Source: Alphaproteobacteria bacterium
GTDB lineage: Bacteria; Pseudomonadota; Alphaproteobacteria; RF32; CAG-239
Direction of reading: 5' to 3'
DNA length: 32,344 nt
NCBI GenBank assembly: GCA_017939155.1
Contig: JAGAZZ010000024.1
Location: 1-32,344, forward strand
Positions 24,492-31,672 of this stretch are shown here, piece after piece. The translations under genes and the position numbers were made by a program. How positions within the stretch are numbered: the stretch's first letter is position 1; every line of letters starts with the position of its first letter. The notes beneath the pieces are model-generated. The model was not told where the DNA came from. It searched no databases and saw nothing but the letters and a program-made list of their open reading frames with translations.

Positions 24492-25172
24492 TTATTTATT
24501 TTTAGCGGCGACAACTTTTTGATATAAGCCTCCGAAGTATGTTTGTTTTGACCAAGTGCATTTTTCGGCTTCGGGGGTGAGGGCTTTTATGTTGTTTTTC
24601 CATAAGCTTTCGGCAAAAGGCTGATAGAGGCGGTTGATGGCGCGTATCAGATACTTTAGCGGATTGTATGAACCGGGTTGGTGGTAATCAATAAATATTA
24701 TTTTGCCGTTTGGTGTGAGTGCCTTAATGAGGTTATTGAGTATTTTAGCGCGTGTACGCGGTGGAAGCTCGTGAAGCAACATATAACAGATTATTGTATC
24801 ATAGGTTCCCTTAATTGTTTTTGAAGCGTCGGCGTTTATCCAGTTTATTTTGTGGTGAAAGTGCTTTTTTTGTTTTTTTTCAATGATATTGGGGAGAATG
24901 TCGACGATGGTATAAGAACCGTTTTGTGCGGTATCTAGGACAGAATAAGTTTTTTCTATTTGAGAGCCTAAGGTTGCGCCGATTTGGAGAATTTGCGAAT
25001 GAGGATAAATCTCTTTAGTTAATTCTTTGGTTAAGACATAATGGGCGCCTAGGGTGAGGATGTTTAATACATAGACATTATCAAGCAGGTTATAGTATTT
25101 TTCTTTTTTATAAAGCCAGCCATAGATATTTTTTAAATAAGGTGGGGTTTTGGGTTGTGAGTTTTTAGCCAT
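24492..25172 (-). CDS. rquA: Rhodoquinone biosynthesis methyltransferase RquA
   Basis: A 226-residue SAM-fold (class I methyltransferase-like) protein. The C-terminal segments IFIDYHQPGSYNPLKYLIRAIN, LYQPFAESLW and TYFGGLYQKVVAAK match what I recall of RquA, the enzyme that converts ubiquinone to rhodoquinone, an electron carrier that lets fumarate reductase run in anaerobic respiration. The SAM region reads LQIGATLGSQIEK where typical methyltransferases have a GxGxG motif, and the dispensed carboxylate VDILP follows; RquA is known to be atypical here. The N terminus PPYLKNIYGWLYKKEKYYNLLD also fits. It is the last of three minus-strand genes behind rsmE and a response regulator. UbiE-like relatives remain an alternative. 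Confidence 0.8.
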   Translation of the reverse strand: MAKNSQPKTPPYLKNIYGWLYKKEKYYNLLDNVYVLNILTLGAHYVLTKELTKEIYPHSQILQIGATLGSQIEKTYSVLDTAQNGSYTIVDILPNIIEKKQKKHFHHKINWINADASKTIKGTYDTIICYMLLHELPPRTRAKILNNLIKALTPNGKIIFIDYHQPGSYNPLKYLIRAINRLYQPFAESLWKNNIKALTPEAEKCTWSKQTYFGGLYQKVVAAKNK

Positions 25173-25181
25173 TTTTTCCTC

Positions 25182-25886
25182 TTAATTGTTGTTATTGTTG
25201 GTTATGTAGCCTCTTTTGGCGGCTTCGATGACAGCAGAAGTCCGGTTTTTAACGTTTAGGACTTTTAAGATAACGGTTATGTGTACTTTTACTGTACCTT
25301 CGGTTAAGTTTAGTTTATAGGCGATTTGTTTATTTGATAGTCCTTCGGCGATACATTTGACAATGTCAATTTGACGTTCTGTCAGCCTCTTTTCAGGAGA
25401 TTTTTGAGGTGTTAGAGAAATTTTTTCAAGATTTTTTAAGGGGGTTATATAGTCATTTTGTTTTTCATTTGAGGATGTTGCATTTTTAGCGGTGTAGAGC
25501 AGTTCGTGCGGGATATAAACGCCGCCGGCTAAGACCAGGTTTATGGCGCTTATTATCAGGTTATTTGAAGCGGTTTTGGGAATGTATCCGGCAACACCGA
25601 TGTCTAGTGTTTGTTTGAGGATTTCTTTATCAAAAACGGCAGAAATAATGATAATAGGCGTTTCGGGCAGAATTTCATGAATTTTTGTGATGGCGGTTAG
25701 CCAGTTTGCCCCGGGCATAGCAAGGTCAGTTATAATCAAATCAAAATAGTCGTTTTGGTTTAGTTGTTGAAAAATTTCGGTATAACTGTTGGCGGTGGTT
25801 ATTTGGATATTTTTGATATTTTCTTGTAAAATAAACTCCAAACCTTTTAAAAACAGTTCGTGGTCATCGGCAATCAGTATTTTCAT
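25182..25886 (-). CDS. NarL/LuxR-type two-component response regulator
   Basis: A 234-residue transcription regulator. The receiver domain (about 1-115) shows the acidic pair Asp7-Asp8, the phosphoacceptor Asp54 (IITDLAMPG), the conserved Ser in IIISAV and the Lys in GYIPKTAS. The LuxR-type helix-turn-helix (about 165-230) is RLTERQIDIVKCIAEGLSNKQIAYKLNLTEGTVKVHITVILK. The C terminus ends in five Asn codons (AAC/AAT repeats). Its first bases overlap the rsmE stop (ATGA), and rquA begins about 9 bases after its own stop, so all three form one operon. The sensor kinase is not adjacent. An anaerobic or redox signal controlling rquA is plausible inference. Confidence 0.92.
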   Translation of the reverse strand: MKILIADDHELFLKGLEFILQENIKNIQITTANSYTEIFQQLNQNDYFDLIITDLAMPGANWLTAITKIHEILPETPIIIISAVFDKEILKQTLDIGVAGYIPKTASNNLIISAINLVLAGGVYIPHELLYTAKNATSSNEKQNDYITPLKNLEKISLTPQKSPEKRLTERQIDIVKCIAEGLSNKQIAYKLNLTEGTVKVHITVILKVLNVKNRTSAVIEAAKRGYITNNNNN

Positions 25887-26617
25887 TTAAGCCTCCAATC
25901 TCCGGCTATCATTTGCCAACAGGCGAGCGCTGCGGTGGCGGCTGTTTCGGCGCGAAGAATCCTTGAGCCAAGGGTTGCTCCTTTGGCATAAGGTAATTTT
26001 CGCAAATAAGTTAATTCTTCGGGAGAAAATCCGCCTTCGGGACCGATAAGTATGGCTGCTTTTTTTGATTTATTTTGTGTTAAGAGGTCTAAGAAGTTTT
26101 GGCTTTCAAGTGTTTCATCCATAAAATATAGAATGCGGTCTTTTTCCCAGTTTTTAAGAGTATCTTTGAGTGAGGCGGGCGGAATAATTTGCGGCAGGTC
26201 GGTACGGCGGCATTGTTCGGCTGCTTCAATACTTTGGGCTATATAGCGTTCGGTTTTGATATTTGCAGTTATTGTGTGTTTGGTGATTACCGGCAAAATG
26301 GCGCGGCACCCCAGTTCGGTGGCTTTTTCTATGACGAAATCTGTTTTATCCTTTTTTAAGGGGGCAAATAATAGCCAAATATCAGGGGACTTAGTGAAGT
26401 CTTTTGTTTTTTGAAGGACGGTAAGAACTATGTTTTTTTTGTTTATTGCGCTGATTTGGCAAAGAAATTCGCCGTTTTGGTTATCAAAACAATTGAGGGT
26501 ATCGTTTAGGGTGTATTTGACGACATTTTTTAAATAGTGTGTTTGGTTTTCATTTAAGGTGATGTTTTTGCCGAGATTAAGCTCTTCTGATATGTATAAA
26601 CGAAAGTTTTTTGCCAT
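25883..26617 (-). CDS. rsmE: 16S rRNA (uracil1498-N3)-methyltransferase
   Basis: Methylates N3 of U1498 in 16S rRNA using SAM. The 244 residues fit the SPOUT family: an N-terminal PUA-like beta domain (about 1-75, HYLKNVVKYTLNDTL), then the knotted domain with LFAPLKKDKTDFVIEKATELGC, the SAM-loop ILIGPEGGFSPEEL (about 190-205) and TLGSRILRAETAATAALACW near the end, all diagnostic. Its TGA overlaps the ATG of the response regulator by four bases. It is divergent from cmk, with about 96 bases between them. Confidence 0.95.
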   Translation of the reverse strand: MAKNFRLYISEELNLGKNITLNENQTHYLKNVVKYTLNDTLNCFDNQNGEFLCQISAINKKNIVLTVLQKTKDFTKSPDIWLLFAPLKKDKTDFVIEKATELGCRAILPVITKHTITANIKTERYIAQSIEAAEQCRRTDLPQIIPPASLKDTLKNWEKDRILYFMDETLESQNFLDLLTQNKSKKAAILIGPEGGFSPEELTYLRKLPYAKGATLGSRILRAETAATAALACWQMIAGDWRLK

Positions 26618-26628
26618 GTTTTAATTCT

Positions 26629-26657
26629 TTGCATAAAGTTATTTTATGCTATGATAT
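26629..26657 (+). promoter_or_regulatory. Possible promoter of cmk
   Basis: TTGCAT (26629-26634) and TGATAT (26652-26657) are 17 bases apart; an overlapping TATGAT (26650-26655) is an alternative -10 with a 15-base spacer. It lies in the divergent gap with rsmE. Confidence 0.4.
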
Positions 26658-26713
26658 TAGCGAATATGTGTTAAAGAATAGATAAAATTTCTTAATTTAT
26701 GGACGAGGGCGGA

Positions 26714-27373
26714 ATGATTATCACGATTGATGGTCCGGCGGCGGCAGGAAAGGGTACCCTTTCACAGAAGCTGGCTGACAGGTATTGTTTGGCATATTTT
26801 GATACGGGGATGGTTTATCGGGCTGTCGGACTTTTGATGTTAAAAGGCGGCAGGGATTTAAAAAATGTGTTGGTTGCCGAGAGTGAAGCTGAAGAGTTAA
26901 CCTATTCTAAAATGATTGAATTGTCGACTGATAAAGATTTTCGTTCAGCAAAAGGGGGGCAGGCGGCGTCAATTATTTCAGGGTATCCCGGTGTGCGCGC
27001 AAGACTTTTGAGTATGCAACAAGATTTTGCCAAGAATCCGGTTTTTGAAGATGGACGACCGGCAAAAGGCGTTATTTATGATGGTAGAGATACCGGTACG
27101 GTGGTTTGCCCGCAGGCTGATGTTAAGTTTTTTATTACGGCAAAACCGGAAGTTCGGGCAAAAAGGCGGTATGACGAATTTATTAAAAAAGGGATGAAAG
27201 CCGATTATGAAGAAGTTTTAAGAGATGTAAAACAAAGAGATGAGCGTGACGCAACGAGAAAAGACGCGCCGATGAAACCGGCAGAAGACGCGATTATTTT
27301 GGATACATCTGAGATGGATATTGAGGCTGTTTTTGAAAAAGCGGCGGCTATTATTGAGAAAAAACTTAAATAA
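26714..27373 (+). CDS. cmk: (d)CMP kinase
   Basis: Phosphorylates CMP and dCMP to the diphosphates in pyrimidine nucleotide salvage. At 219 residues, the start MIITIDGPAAAGKGT is the usual Cmk start (P-loop G7-T15). An upstream ATG at 26699 reads MDEGG and overlaps the ribosome binding site GAGGG, so I chose 26714. The substrate-binding residues FDTGMVYRAVGLL, the segment YDGRDTGTVVCPQADVKFFITAKPEVRAKRR and the lid with QRDERDATRKDAPM are all family markers. A TTG-preceded flavodiiron gene follows, about 20 bases on. In alphaproteobacteria cmk is normally next to rpsA; here the two are apart and on opposite strands. Confidence 0.96.
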   Translation: MIITIDGPAAAGKGTLSQKLADRYCLAYFDTGMVYRAVGLLMLKGGRDLKNVLVAESEAEELTYSKMIELSTDKDFRSAKGGQAASIISGYPGVRARLLSMQQDFAKNPVFEDGRPAKGVIYDGRDTGTVVCPQADVKFFITAKPEVRAKRRYDEFIKKGMKADYEEVLRDVKQRDERDATRKDAPMKPAEDAIILDTSEMDIEAVFEKAAAIIEKKLK

Positions 27374-27393
27374 TTTGTTTGGGAGTAAATATA

Positions 27394-28560
27394 ATGCAAA
27401 ATAAAAAATTGACCGAAAATGTTTATTATGTCGGAGCAGATGACAAGACAATAGATTTGTTTGAAGGACAATATGTTGTGCCAAATGGCGTTTCTTATAA
27501 TTCGTATGTGATTTTGGATGAAAAAATTGCTGTTATGGATACGGTTGATGTGCGCGCAACCGAGGAATGGTTGAAAAACCTTGAAGAAGTGCTGGGGAAC
27601 AGAGAGCCGGATTATCTGGTGGTTTTGCATATGGAACCTGACCACGCGGCAAATATTGAAAAGTTTTTGAATAAATACAAAAAGGCTAAAGTGGTGACGA
27701 ATCCGAAAACTTTTAATATGATTCCGCAATTTTTTGAACATTTGGATTTAGAAGGGAGAAAAGTTGTCGTTAATGAGGGTGATGAGCTTTCTTTGGGCGA
27801 ACATAGCTTGACCTTTGTTATGGCGCCGATGGTACATTGGCCGGAAGTGATGGTGGCATACGAGAAAAAAGAGAAGATTTTGTTTTCGGCAGACGGGTTT
27901 GGCAAGTTTGGTGCGCTTGATACGGATGAGCCTTGGGATTGCGAAGCGCGGCGTTATTATATTAACATTGTTGGTAAATATGGGGCGCAAGTGCAGGCTT
28001 TGCTGAAGAAAGCGGCAACGCTTGATATTCAAAAGATTTTTCCTCTGCACGGACCGATGTTAACCGAAGATTTGGGACATTATATCGGTAAATATGATAT
28101 TTGGAGCAGCTATCGGGCGGAAGATAAAGGAATTTTTATTGCGTATGCTTCTGTTTACGGACATACGAAAGCGGCGGCTGAGAAGCTTAAGGAAGTTTTA
28201 GAGGCAAAGGGTGCGCCGAAAGTGTCTATTGCTGATTTAGCGCGCGATGATATGGCTGAAGCGGTGGAAGATGCGTTCAGATATGACAGATTGGTGTTGG
28301 CGTCTATTACATACGATGGCGGAATCTTTCCGGTGATGGAGAGCTTTATTCATCATTTGAAGAGCAAAAATTATCAAAGTCGTAAAGTCGGATTTATTGA
28401 AAACGGGTCTTGGGCGCCGATAGCCGCGAAAAAAATGCGCGCAGAGCTTGAGGGACTTAAAAATATTGTCTTTATGGATAATGTTGTATCCATCAAATCG
28501 GCGATGAAAGAGGCTGATGTGAAGCAAATTGAGGCGTTGGCTGATGAGCTGCTAAGATAA
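27394..28560 (+). CDS. fprA: FprA-type flavodiiron protein (oxygen/NO reductase)
   Basis: A 388-residue A-type flavoprotein that reduces O2 to water or NO to N2O, protecting anaerobes. The metallo-beta-lactamase domain (1-245) has all diiron ligands: His79, Glu81, Asp83 (with His84), His148, Asp167 and His219 (LHMEPDH, MVHWPE, SADGFGKFG, PLHGPM). The C-terminal flavodoxin domain (from about 250) starts IFIAYASVYGHTKAAAEKL, an FMN-binding loop. The ATG at 27394 has GGGAG 8 bases upstream; the in-frame TTG at 27379 is therefore unlikely. It is probably cotranscribed with cmk. Its last 90 bases plus terminator recur downstream, see the repeats at 29651 and 30296. Co-occurrence with rquA fits a microaerobic or anaerobic life. 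Confidence 0.95.
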   Translation: MQNKKLTENVYYVGADDKTIDLFEGQYVVPNGVSYNSYVILDEKIAVMDTVDVRATEEWLKNLEEVLGNREPDYLVVLHMEPDHAANIEKFLNKYKKAKVVTNPKTFNMIPQFFEHLDLEGRKVVVNEGDELSLGEHSLTFVMAPMVHWPEVMVAYEKKEKILFSADGFGKFGALDTDEPWDCEARRYYINIVGKYGAQVQALLKKAATLDIQKIFPLHGPMLTEDLGHYIGKYDIWSSYRAEDKGIFIAYASVYGHTKAAAEKLKEVLEAKGAPKVSIADLARDDMAEAVEDAFRYDRLVLASITYDGGIFPVMESFIHHLKSKNYQSRKVGFIENGSWAPIAAKKMRAELEGLKNIVFMDNVVSIKSAMKEADVKQIEALADELLR

Positions 28561-28583
28561 ATTTTTAGGTCGTTTTTCTATTG

Positions 28584-28610
28584 AATCGCTCCGTTTGGGG
28601 CGATTTTTTG
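28584..28610 (+). terminator. Terminator of the flavodiiron gene
   Basis: AATCGCTCC (28584-28592) pairs with GGGGCGATT (28597-28605) around GTTT, with one T-G pair, followed by T residues to 28609. A near-copy serves at 30349. Confidence 0.88.
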
Positions 28611-28633
28611 TTGTAAAACAGATTGATTTTTAT

Positions 28634-28662
28634 TTGAAAAGTGGTATTCTATTAAATATAGG
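28634..28662 (+). promoter_or_regulatory. Promoter of the ankyrin gene
   Basis: TTGAAA (28634-28639) and TATAGG (28657-28662) are 17 bases apart. The ribosome binding site AGAGGGGG lies close behind and the ATG is at 28689. Confidence 0.55.
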
Positions 28663-28688
28663 ATATTTTATTAATAGAGGGGGAAATT

Positions 28689-29642
28689 ATGAAACAAGAA
28701 GAAATTAATAAAATGTTATTAGATGCTGTTTTTGATGAAAATGTGTCGCTAAAGGATGTTAAAGCGTTGATTAGTGCCGGTGCTGATGTTAATTATCAAA
28801 ATGATTGGGGACAGACTTGTTTCGATAGGGCTTGTCGCAAAGGTAATGCTGAAATTGCAAAGTTGTTATTACAAGATGAACGGTTTGATGTCAGCAAGGT
28901 TTTTGATGAATGTTTGCATATGGCTTGTTTTATGGGGCAGGATAAGCTTGTTAAAGCAATGCTGGAAGACGGGCGTTTTGATGTTAATAAGAAAAACCAA
29001 AATGGTCAGACACCGCTGATGTGTGCTTGTGAAAAAGACAGAGCTGATGTAGTAAAATTATTACTGCAAGATGAGAAAATTGATATTAATAAAGAAGATG
29101 ATTGGGAGCGGACTTGTTTTGATATGGCTTGTCGCAAAGGTAATGCTGAAATTGCAAAGTTGTTATTACAAGATGAATGGTTTGATGTCAGTAAGGTTTT
29201 TGATGAGTGTTTGCATAAGGCTTGTTTTATGGGACAAGATAAGCTTGTTAAAGCAATGCTGGAAGACGGGCGTTTTGATGTTAATAAGAAAAATCAAAAT
29301 GGTCAGACGCCGCTGATGTGTGCTTGTGAAAAAGGCAGAGCTGATGTGGTAAAATTGTTGTTACAAGATGAAAGAACTAAGGTCGATGTGATGGACAATG
29401 AGGGTAAAATGGCGTTGGAATATTCTAATGATATGGAAATTGTAGGACTTTTTAGAAAAGCTGCAGTTAAAAAAGGTGTTGAGGAAAATAAGGATAAATA
29501 TATCAGCAATAAAGAAAAAATAAAGGATTTAAAAGCTCGTATTAGTGGTGAGCCAAAAATGAAAAAGTCTGATGAGCATAAGAGAAATCAGGAAGTTTCG
29601 TTTGTTGTTAGTATGAAATCAAATAATGTTAACGATAAATAA
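28689..29642 (+). CDS. Ankyrin-repeat protein with duplicated repeats
   Basis: A 317-residue protein of ankyrin repeats, which usually mediate protein-protein contacts; no partner is known. Repeats are spaced 33 residues and cover about residues 5-245, with repeat signatures such as GQTPLMCACEKGRADVVKLLL and VSKVFDECLHKACFMGQDKLVKAML. No signal peptide is present, so it acts in the cytoplasm unless exported by an unusual route. The C-terminal 70 residues are Lys/Glu-rich and probably disordered, with a coiled-coil-like stretch (ENKDKYISNKEKIKDLKARI). Residues 39-137 are repeated almost unchanged at 138-236 (see the 297-bp repeats), so it grew recently. It lies directly after fprA and is followed by a copy of the fprA tail. 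A host-interaction role is speculation. Confidence 0.85.
   Translation: MKQEEINKMLLDAVFDENVSLKDVKALISAGADVNYQNDWGQTCFDRACRKGNAEIAKLLLQDERFDVSKVFDECLHMACFMGQDKLVKAMLEDGRFDVNKKNQNGQTPLMCACEKDRADVVKLLLQDEKIDINKEDDWERTCFDMACRKGNAEIAKLLLQDEWFDVSKVFDECLHKACFMGQDKLVKAMLEDGRFDVNKKNQNGQTPLMCACEKGRADVVKLLLQDERTKVDVMDNEGKMALEYSNDMEIVGLFRKAAVKKGVEENKDKYISNKEKIKDLKARISGEPKMKKSDEHKRNQEVSFVVSMKSNNVNDK
28803..29396 (+). repeat. 297-bp tandem repeat inside the ankyrin gene
   Basis: Bases 28803-29099 and 29100-29396 are two near-identical in-frame units of 297 bp (99 codons, exactly three 33-residue ankyrin repeats). The few differences are scattered substitutions such as RACRKG versus MACRKG and DERF versus DEWF. 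The near identity points to a recent duplication or gene conversion. Confidence 0.9.
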
Positions 29643-29650
29643 TTTTTAAA

Positions 29651-29710
29651 GCGATGAAAGAGGCTGACGTGAAGCAAATTGAGACGTTGGCGGATGAATT
29701 GCTTGCGTGA
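29651..29710 (+). repeat. Diverged copy of the fprA 3' end (copy 2)
   Basis: Sixty bases match 28501-28560, the last 20 codons of fprA, at 50 of 60 positions. It still reads in frame as the end of FprA (AMKEADVKQIETLADELLA, then TGA). It starts nine bases after the ankyrin stop and has no terminator after it. It is a gene fragment without a start. Confidence 0.8.
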
Positions 29711-29780
29711 TTGATGTTTTATGGAATTGACGTTTCATCTTTATAGTGGGGCGTTAAGTCTTTTAGATGGAGAATATAAT

Positions 29781-30309
29781 ATGATTAAGATGTTGTTAGG
29801 GGCAGTTTTGTTGTGCGTTAGCAGCTTTTCTGTTTATGCTGAGGCGAGTGATGAAGCAGACTTTGAAGAAGGGGCGTTACAGTTGGCAAAAGAGCTTTTT
29901 TCTGGTGCTGATGTCAATAAAGATGACAGAGTATCAAAAGAGGAATATCTGCGCTTTGCTGAAAATTACAGACGAGATTACAGAAAAAATGAGCTCAGGA
30001 TATATAAAAGTTCAGACACTGATAAGGATGGGGTAGTGTCTTTTGCAGAAATACAGAATTCTTTTAGAGATGGTAGCGGAAAAGTGGTTGCCGACGTCGG
30101 AAGTAGAATAGCAGGTTTAATGGATGCTAATGGAGATGGTTTTATTTCTGAAAAAAGAATATGTTGATTATCATTCTAAAGTATATAAAACAAGGGATTT
30201 AGAGGCTTTTTATAAAATGGATATAAATAAAGACGGGGTGATTGATTTTGATGATATTTTAAATTTTTATCAAGAAATGATGAAGCAGTTTGAGGGAGGC
30301 GTTGGCTGA
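29781..30309 (+). pseudogene. Secreted EF-hand protein, frameshifted
   Basis: A signal peptide (MIKMLLGAVLLCVSSFSVYAEA) starts at the ATG 29781, which has GGAGAA 9 bases upstream; an earlier ATG at 29721 has no such site. Four EF-hand calcium loops are readable: DVNKDDRVSKEE, DTDKDGVVSFAE, DANGDGFISEKE and DINKDGVIDFDD. The frame breaks in a run of six A at about 30151-30156: as read, translation ends at 30167, but removing one A continues the third hand as ISEKEYVDYHSK and the fourth to a stop at 30309, giving about 175 residues. It may be a true mutation, a sequencing error in the homopolymer, or slippage. The 3' end runs into a copy of the fprA tail. The role of such exported calcium-binding proteins is not known. 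Confidence 0.75.
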
Positions 30310-30382
30310 TGAGTTGCTAAGATAAATTTTTAGGTTGCTTTTCTATTGAATCGCTCCGTTTGGGGCGGTTTTTTTGTTGCAA
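30296..30382 (+). repeat. Copy 3 of the fprA 3' end and its terminator
   Basis: The sequence from GAGGCGTTGGCTGATGAG onward matches fprA 28531-28613 (end of the gene, stop, spacer and terminator hairpin) with about four substitutions and a one-base insertion. It starts within the last codons of the EF-hand gene, at a place where short homology (GAAGCA then TTGAG) surrounds the join. Confidence 0.85.
30349..30375 (+). terminator. Terminator after the EF-hand gene, copy of the fprA terminator
   Basis: AATCGCTCC pairs with GGGGCGGTT around GTTT, followed by seven T. It is a near-copy of the hairpin at 28584. Confidence 0.85.
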
Positions 30383-30432
30383 AAAATTGCGAATCGGTTA
30401 TAATAGCGGAAAAATATATTATTTTTTGTATT

Positions 30433-31038
30433 ATGAGAATAGATTTTTTTATTTGCCGACATGGGCAAACAGACAAGAACGTTGAAGGCGTTTGGCAGGG
30501 ATGTAAAATAGATGTTATGCTTAATGAAACGGGGCAGAGACAAGCTGAAGAATTGGCTAAGAAGCTGCGTTTTAAGATAATGGATGTTTATTCTTCGCCG
30601 ATGGTCAGGGCTGTACAGACAGCAAATGTGATAGCAAAAACAAATGCCCGCGGGTGTGACGTTGTGATTATGCAAGACTTGCGGGAGTGTGATTTCGGTG
30701 AGGCCGAGGGCGTTTCTTTTGTGGAAATTCAACGGCAGTATGGCTTAGATTTTGTTAATAAAATTATGTGGCCGACAGAGCAGTGCGCTGATTTGTGTTT
30801 TCCGAACGGAGAAAGCAAACGGAAAGTTTTTGAACGTGTGGAGGCTTGCTTAAAGCGTATTGCACGTCAACATTCAAGCACAAATGTCAGACATAAGGTT
30901 TGTGTTGTCTGTCACGCTGGTGTTCTTAGCGCTTTGCAGTACGGACTCGGACTTAAAGATGTTTCATACGAGCATTGTTCGGTTTTGCATTTGCAGTATG
31001 ATACTGTTAAAGGTGAATTTTTACAACGTTTTGATTGA
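30433..31038 (+). CDS. Histidine phosphatase (phosphoglycerate mutase-like)
   Basis: A 201-residue phosphatase of the histidine phosphatase (branch 1) superfamily. The phosphohistidine motif CRHGQTDKN places Arg9 and His10 at the active site; Arg59 (SSPMVRAVQTA), Glu85 (LRECDFGEAEG) and His161 (CHAGV) complete the expected pocket. The substrate (a sugar phosphate, alpha-ribazole phosphate or a protein) is not determinable. The ORF could open at 30346 but that stretch covers the duplicated terminator; I chose the ATG at 30433, although its upstream site is poor. It is a single gene and is followed by its own terminator. Confidence 0.9.
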   Translation: MRIDFFICRHGQTDKNVEGVWQGCKIDVMLNETGQRQAEELAKKLRFKIMDVYSSPMVRAVQTANVIAKTNARGCDVVIMQDLRECDFGEAEGVSFVEIQRQYGLDFVNKIMWPTEQCADLCFPNGESKRKVFERVEACLKRIARQHSSTNVRHKVCVVCHAGVLSALQYGLGLKDVSYEHCSVLHLQYDTVKGEFLQRFD

Positions 31039-31042
31039 GTTT

Positions 31043-31068
31043 AAACCGTCCTTTTGAGGGCGGTTTTT
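31043..31068 (+). terminator. Terminator of the histidine phosphatase gene
   Basis: AAACCGTCC (31043-31051) pairs with GGGCGGTTT (31058-31066) around TTTTGA, followed by TT. Confidence 0.85.
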
Positions 31069-31106
31069 GCTTTATATGAAGTGTTTATCAGCAAAAGAGG
31101 GAGAAA

Positions 31107-31183
31107 TGGTGCACCCGGCGAGGTTCGAACTCGCAACCTTTGGCGTCGGAGGCCAACACTCTATCCAATTGAGCTACGGGTAC
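31107..31183 (-). tRNA. tRNA-Arg (anticodon CCG)
   Basis: On the minus strand the 77-base sequence folds as a cloverleaf: acceptor GTACCCG/CGGGTGC, D arm GCTC/GAGT, anticodon stem TTGGC/GCCAA with loop CTCCGAC, T arm GCGAG-TTCGAAC-CTCGC, discriminator A, and an encoded CCA. The anticodon CCG (genome 31147-31149) reads the arginine codon CGG. Confidence 0.95.
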
Positions 31184-31271
31184 ACGCGGCAAATATCATT
31201 TGCGAGATAAGTTTATATAACGCTTTTTTAGAAAAATCCAGTTTTTTTTAAAGTTTTTACGAAGATTTTGC

Positions 31272-31300
31272 TTGACTTATTAGGATTATGTTTGTATGTA
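31272..31300 (+). promoter_or_regulatory. Promoter of rpmB
   Basis: TTGACT (31272-31277) and TATGTA (31295-31300) are 17 bases apart, 33 bases before the rpmB start. Confidence 0.65.
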
Positions 31301-31332
31301 TAGGCAAAAGTTTTTGAGTAAAGGATAAAAAA

Positions 31333-31617
31333 ATGGCTAAGAAATGTGAAATTTCCGGCACCGGCGTTATGAGCGGTAATAATGTAAGCCACGCGAACAA
31401 CAGAACCCGCCGTCGCTTTTTGCCGAATCTGCAAGAAGTTTCGTTATTAAGTGAAGCTTTGGGCAAAGTTTATAAATTAAGAATCTGCACAAAGACTTTA
31501 CGTTCGATTGAACATAAGGGCGGTTTGGATGCTTATTTAATGGCGACTCCGGATAGCAGATTAACAGAAGAAGCTAAAAAAATTAAAAAAGTTATCGCAG
31601 GTAAAGTATCTGCTTAG
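31333..31617 (+). CDS. rpmB: 50S ribosomal protein L28
   Basis: A small basic protein of the large ribosomal subunit. The 94 residues start MAKKCEISGTGVMSGNNVSHANNRTRRRFLPNLQEV, the well-known L28 N terminus with the conserved N-x-x-S-H-A-N-N/K-x-T-x-R segment, and continue VYKLRICTKTLRSIEHKGGLDAYL. The ribosome binding site AAAGGAT lies 7 bases before the ATG. It is flanked by a promoter and its own terminator, between two tRNA genes. The C terminal tail is slightly longer than in E. coli (78 residues), as in other alphaproteobacteria. Confidence 0.97.
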   Translation: MAKKCEISGTGVMSGNNVSHANNRTRRRFLPNLQEVSLLSEALGKVYKLRICTKTLRSIEHKGGLDAYLMATPDSRLTEEAKKIKKVIAGKVSA

Positions 31618-31635
31618 GTTTTTTCTTACGACCTG

Positions 31636-31658
31636 GACCGCTTCGGCGGTCTTTTTTT
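31636..31658 (+). terminator. Terminator of rpmB
   Basis: GACCGC (31636-31641) pairs with GCGGTC (31646-31651) around TTCG, a stable tetraloop, followed by seven T. Confidence 0.95.
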
Positions 31659-31672
31659 GTTTTAAAATGAAT

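Noticed and set aside
25182-25200. Short GTT-type microsatellite
   Set aside because: It is the string of Asn codons at the end of the response regulator, a small coding repeat.
28803-29396. CRISPR-like array
   Set aside because: The repeat units are coding, in-frame ankyrin modules of 297 bp without short spacers; no cas gene is present.
31054-31251. Plus-strand ORF of 65 codons over tRNA-Arg
   Set aside because: It is antisense to the tRNA gene (GEVRTRNLWRRRPTLYP-type text) and has no ribosome binding site.
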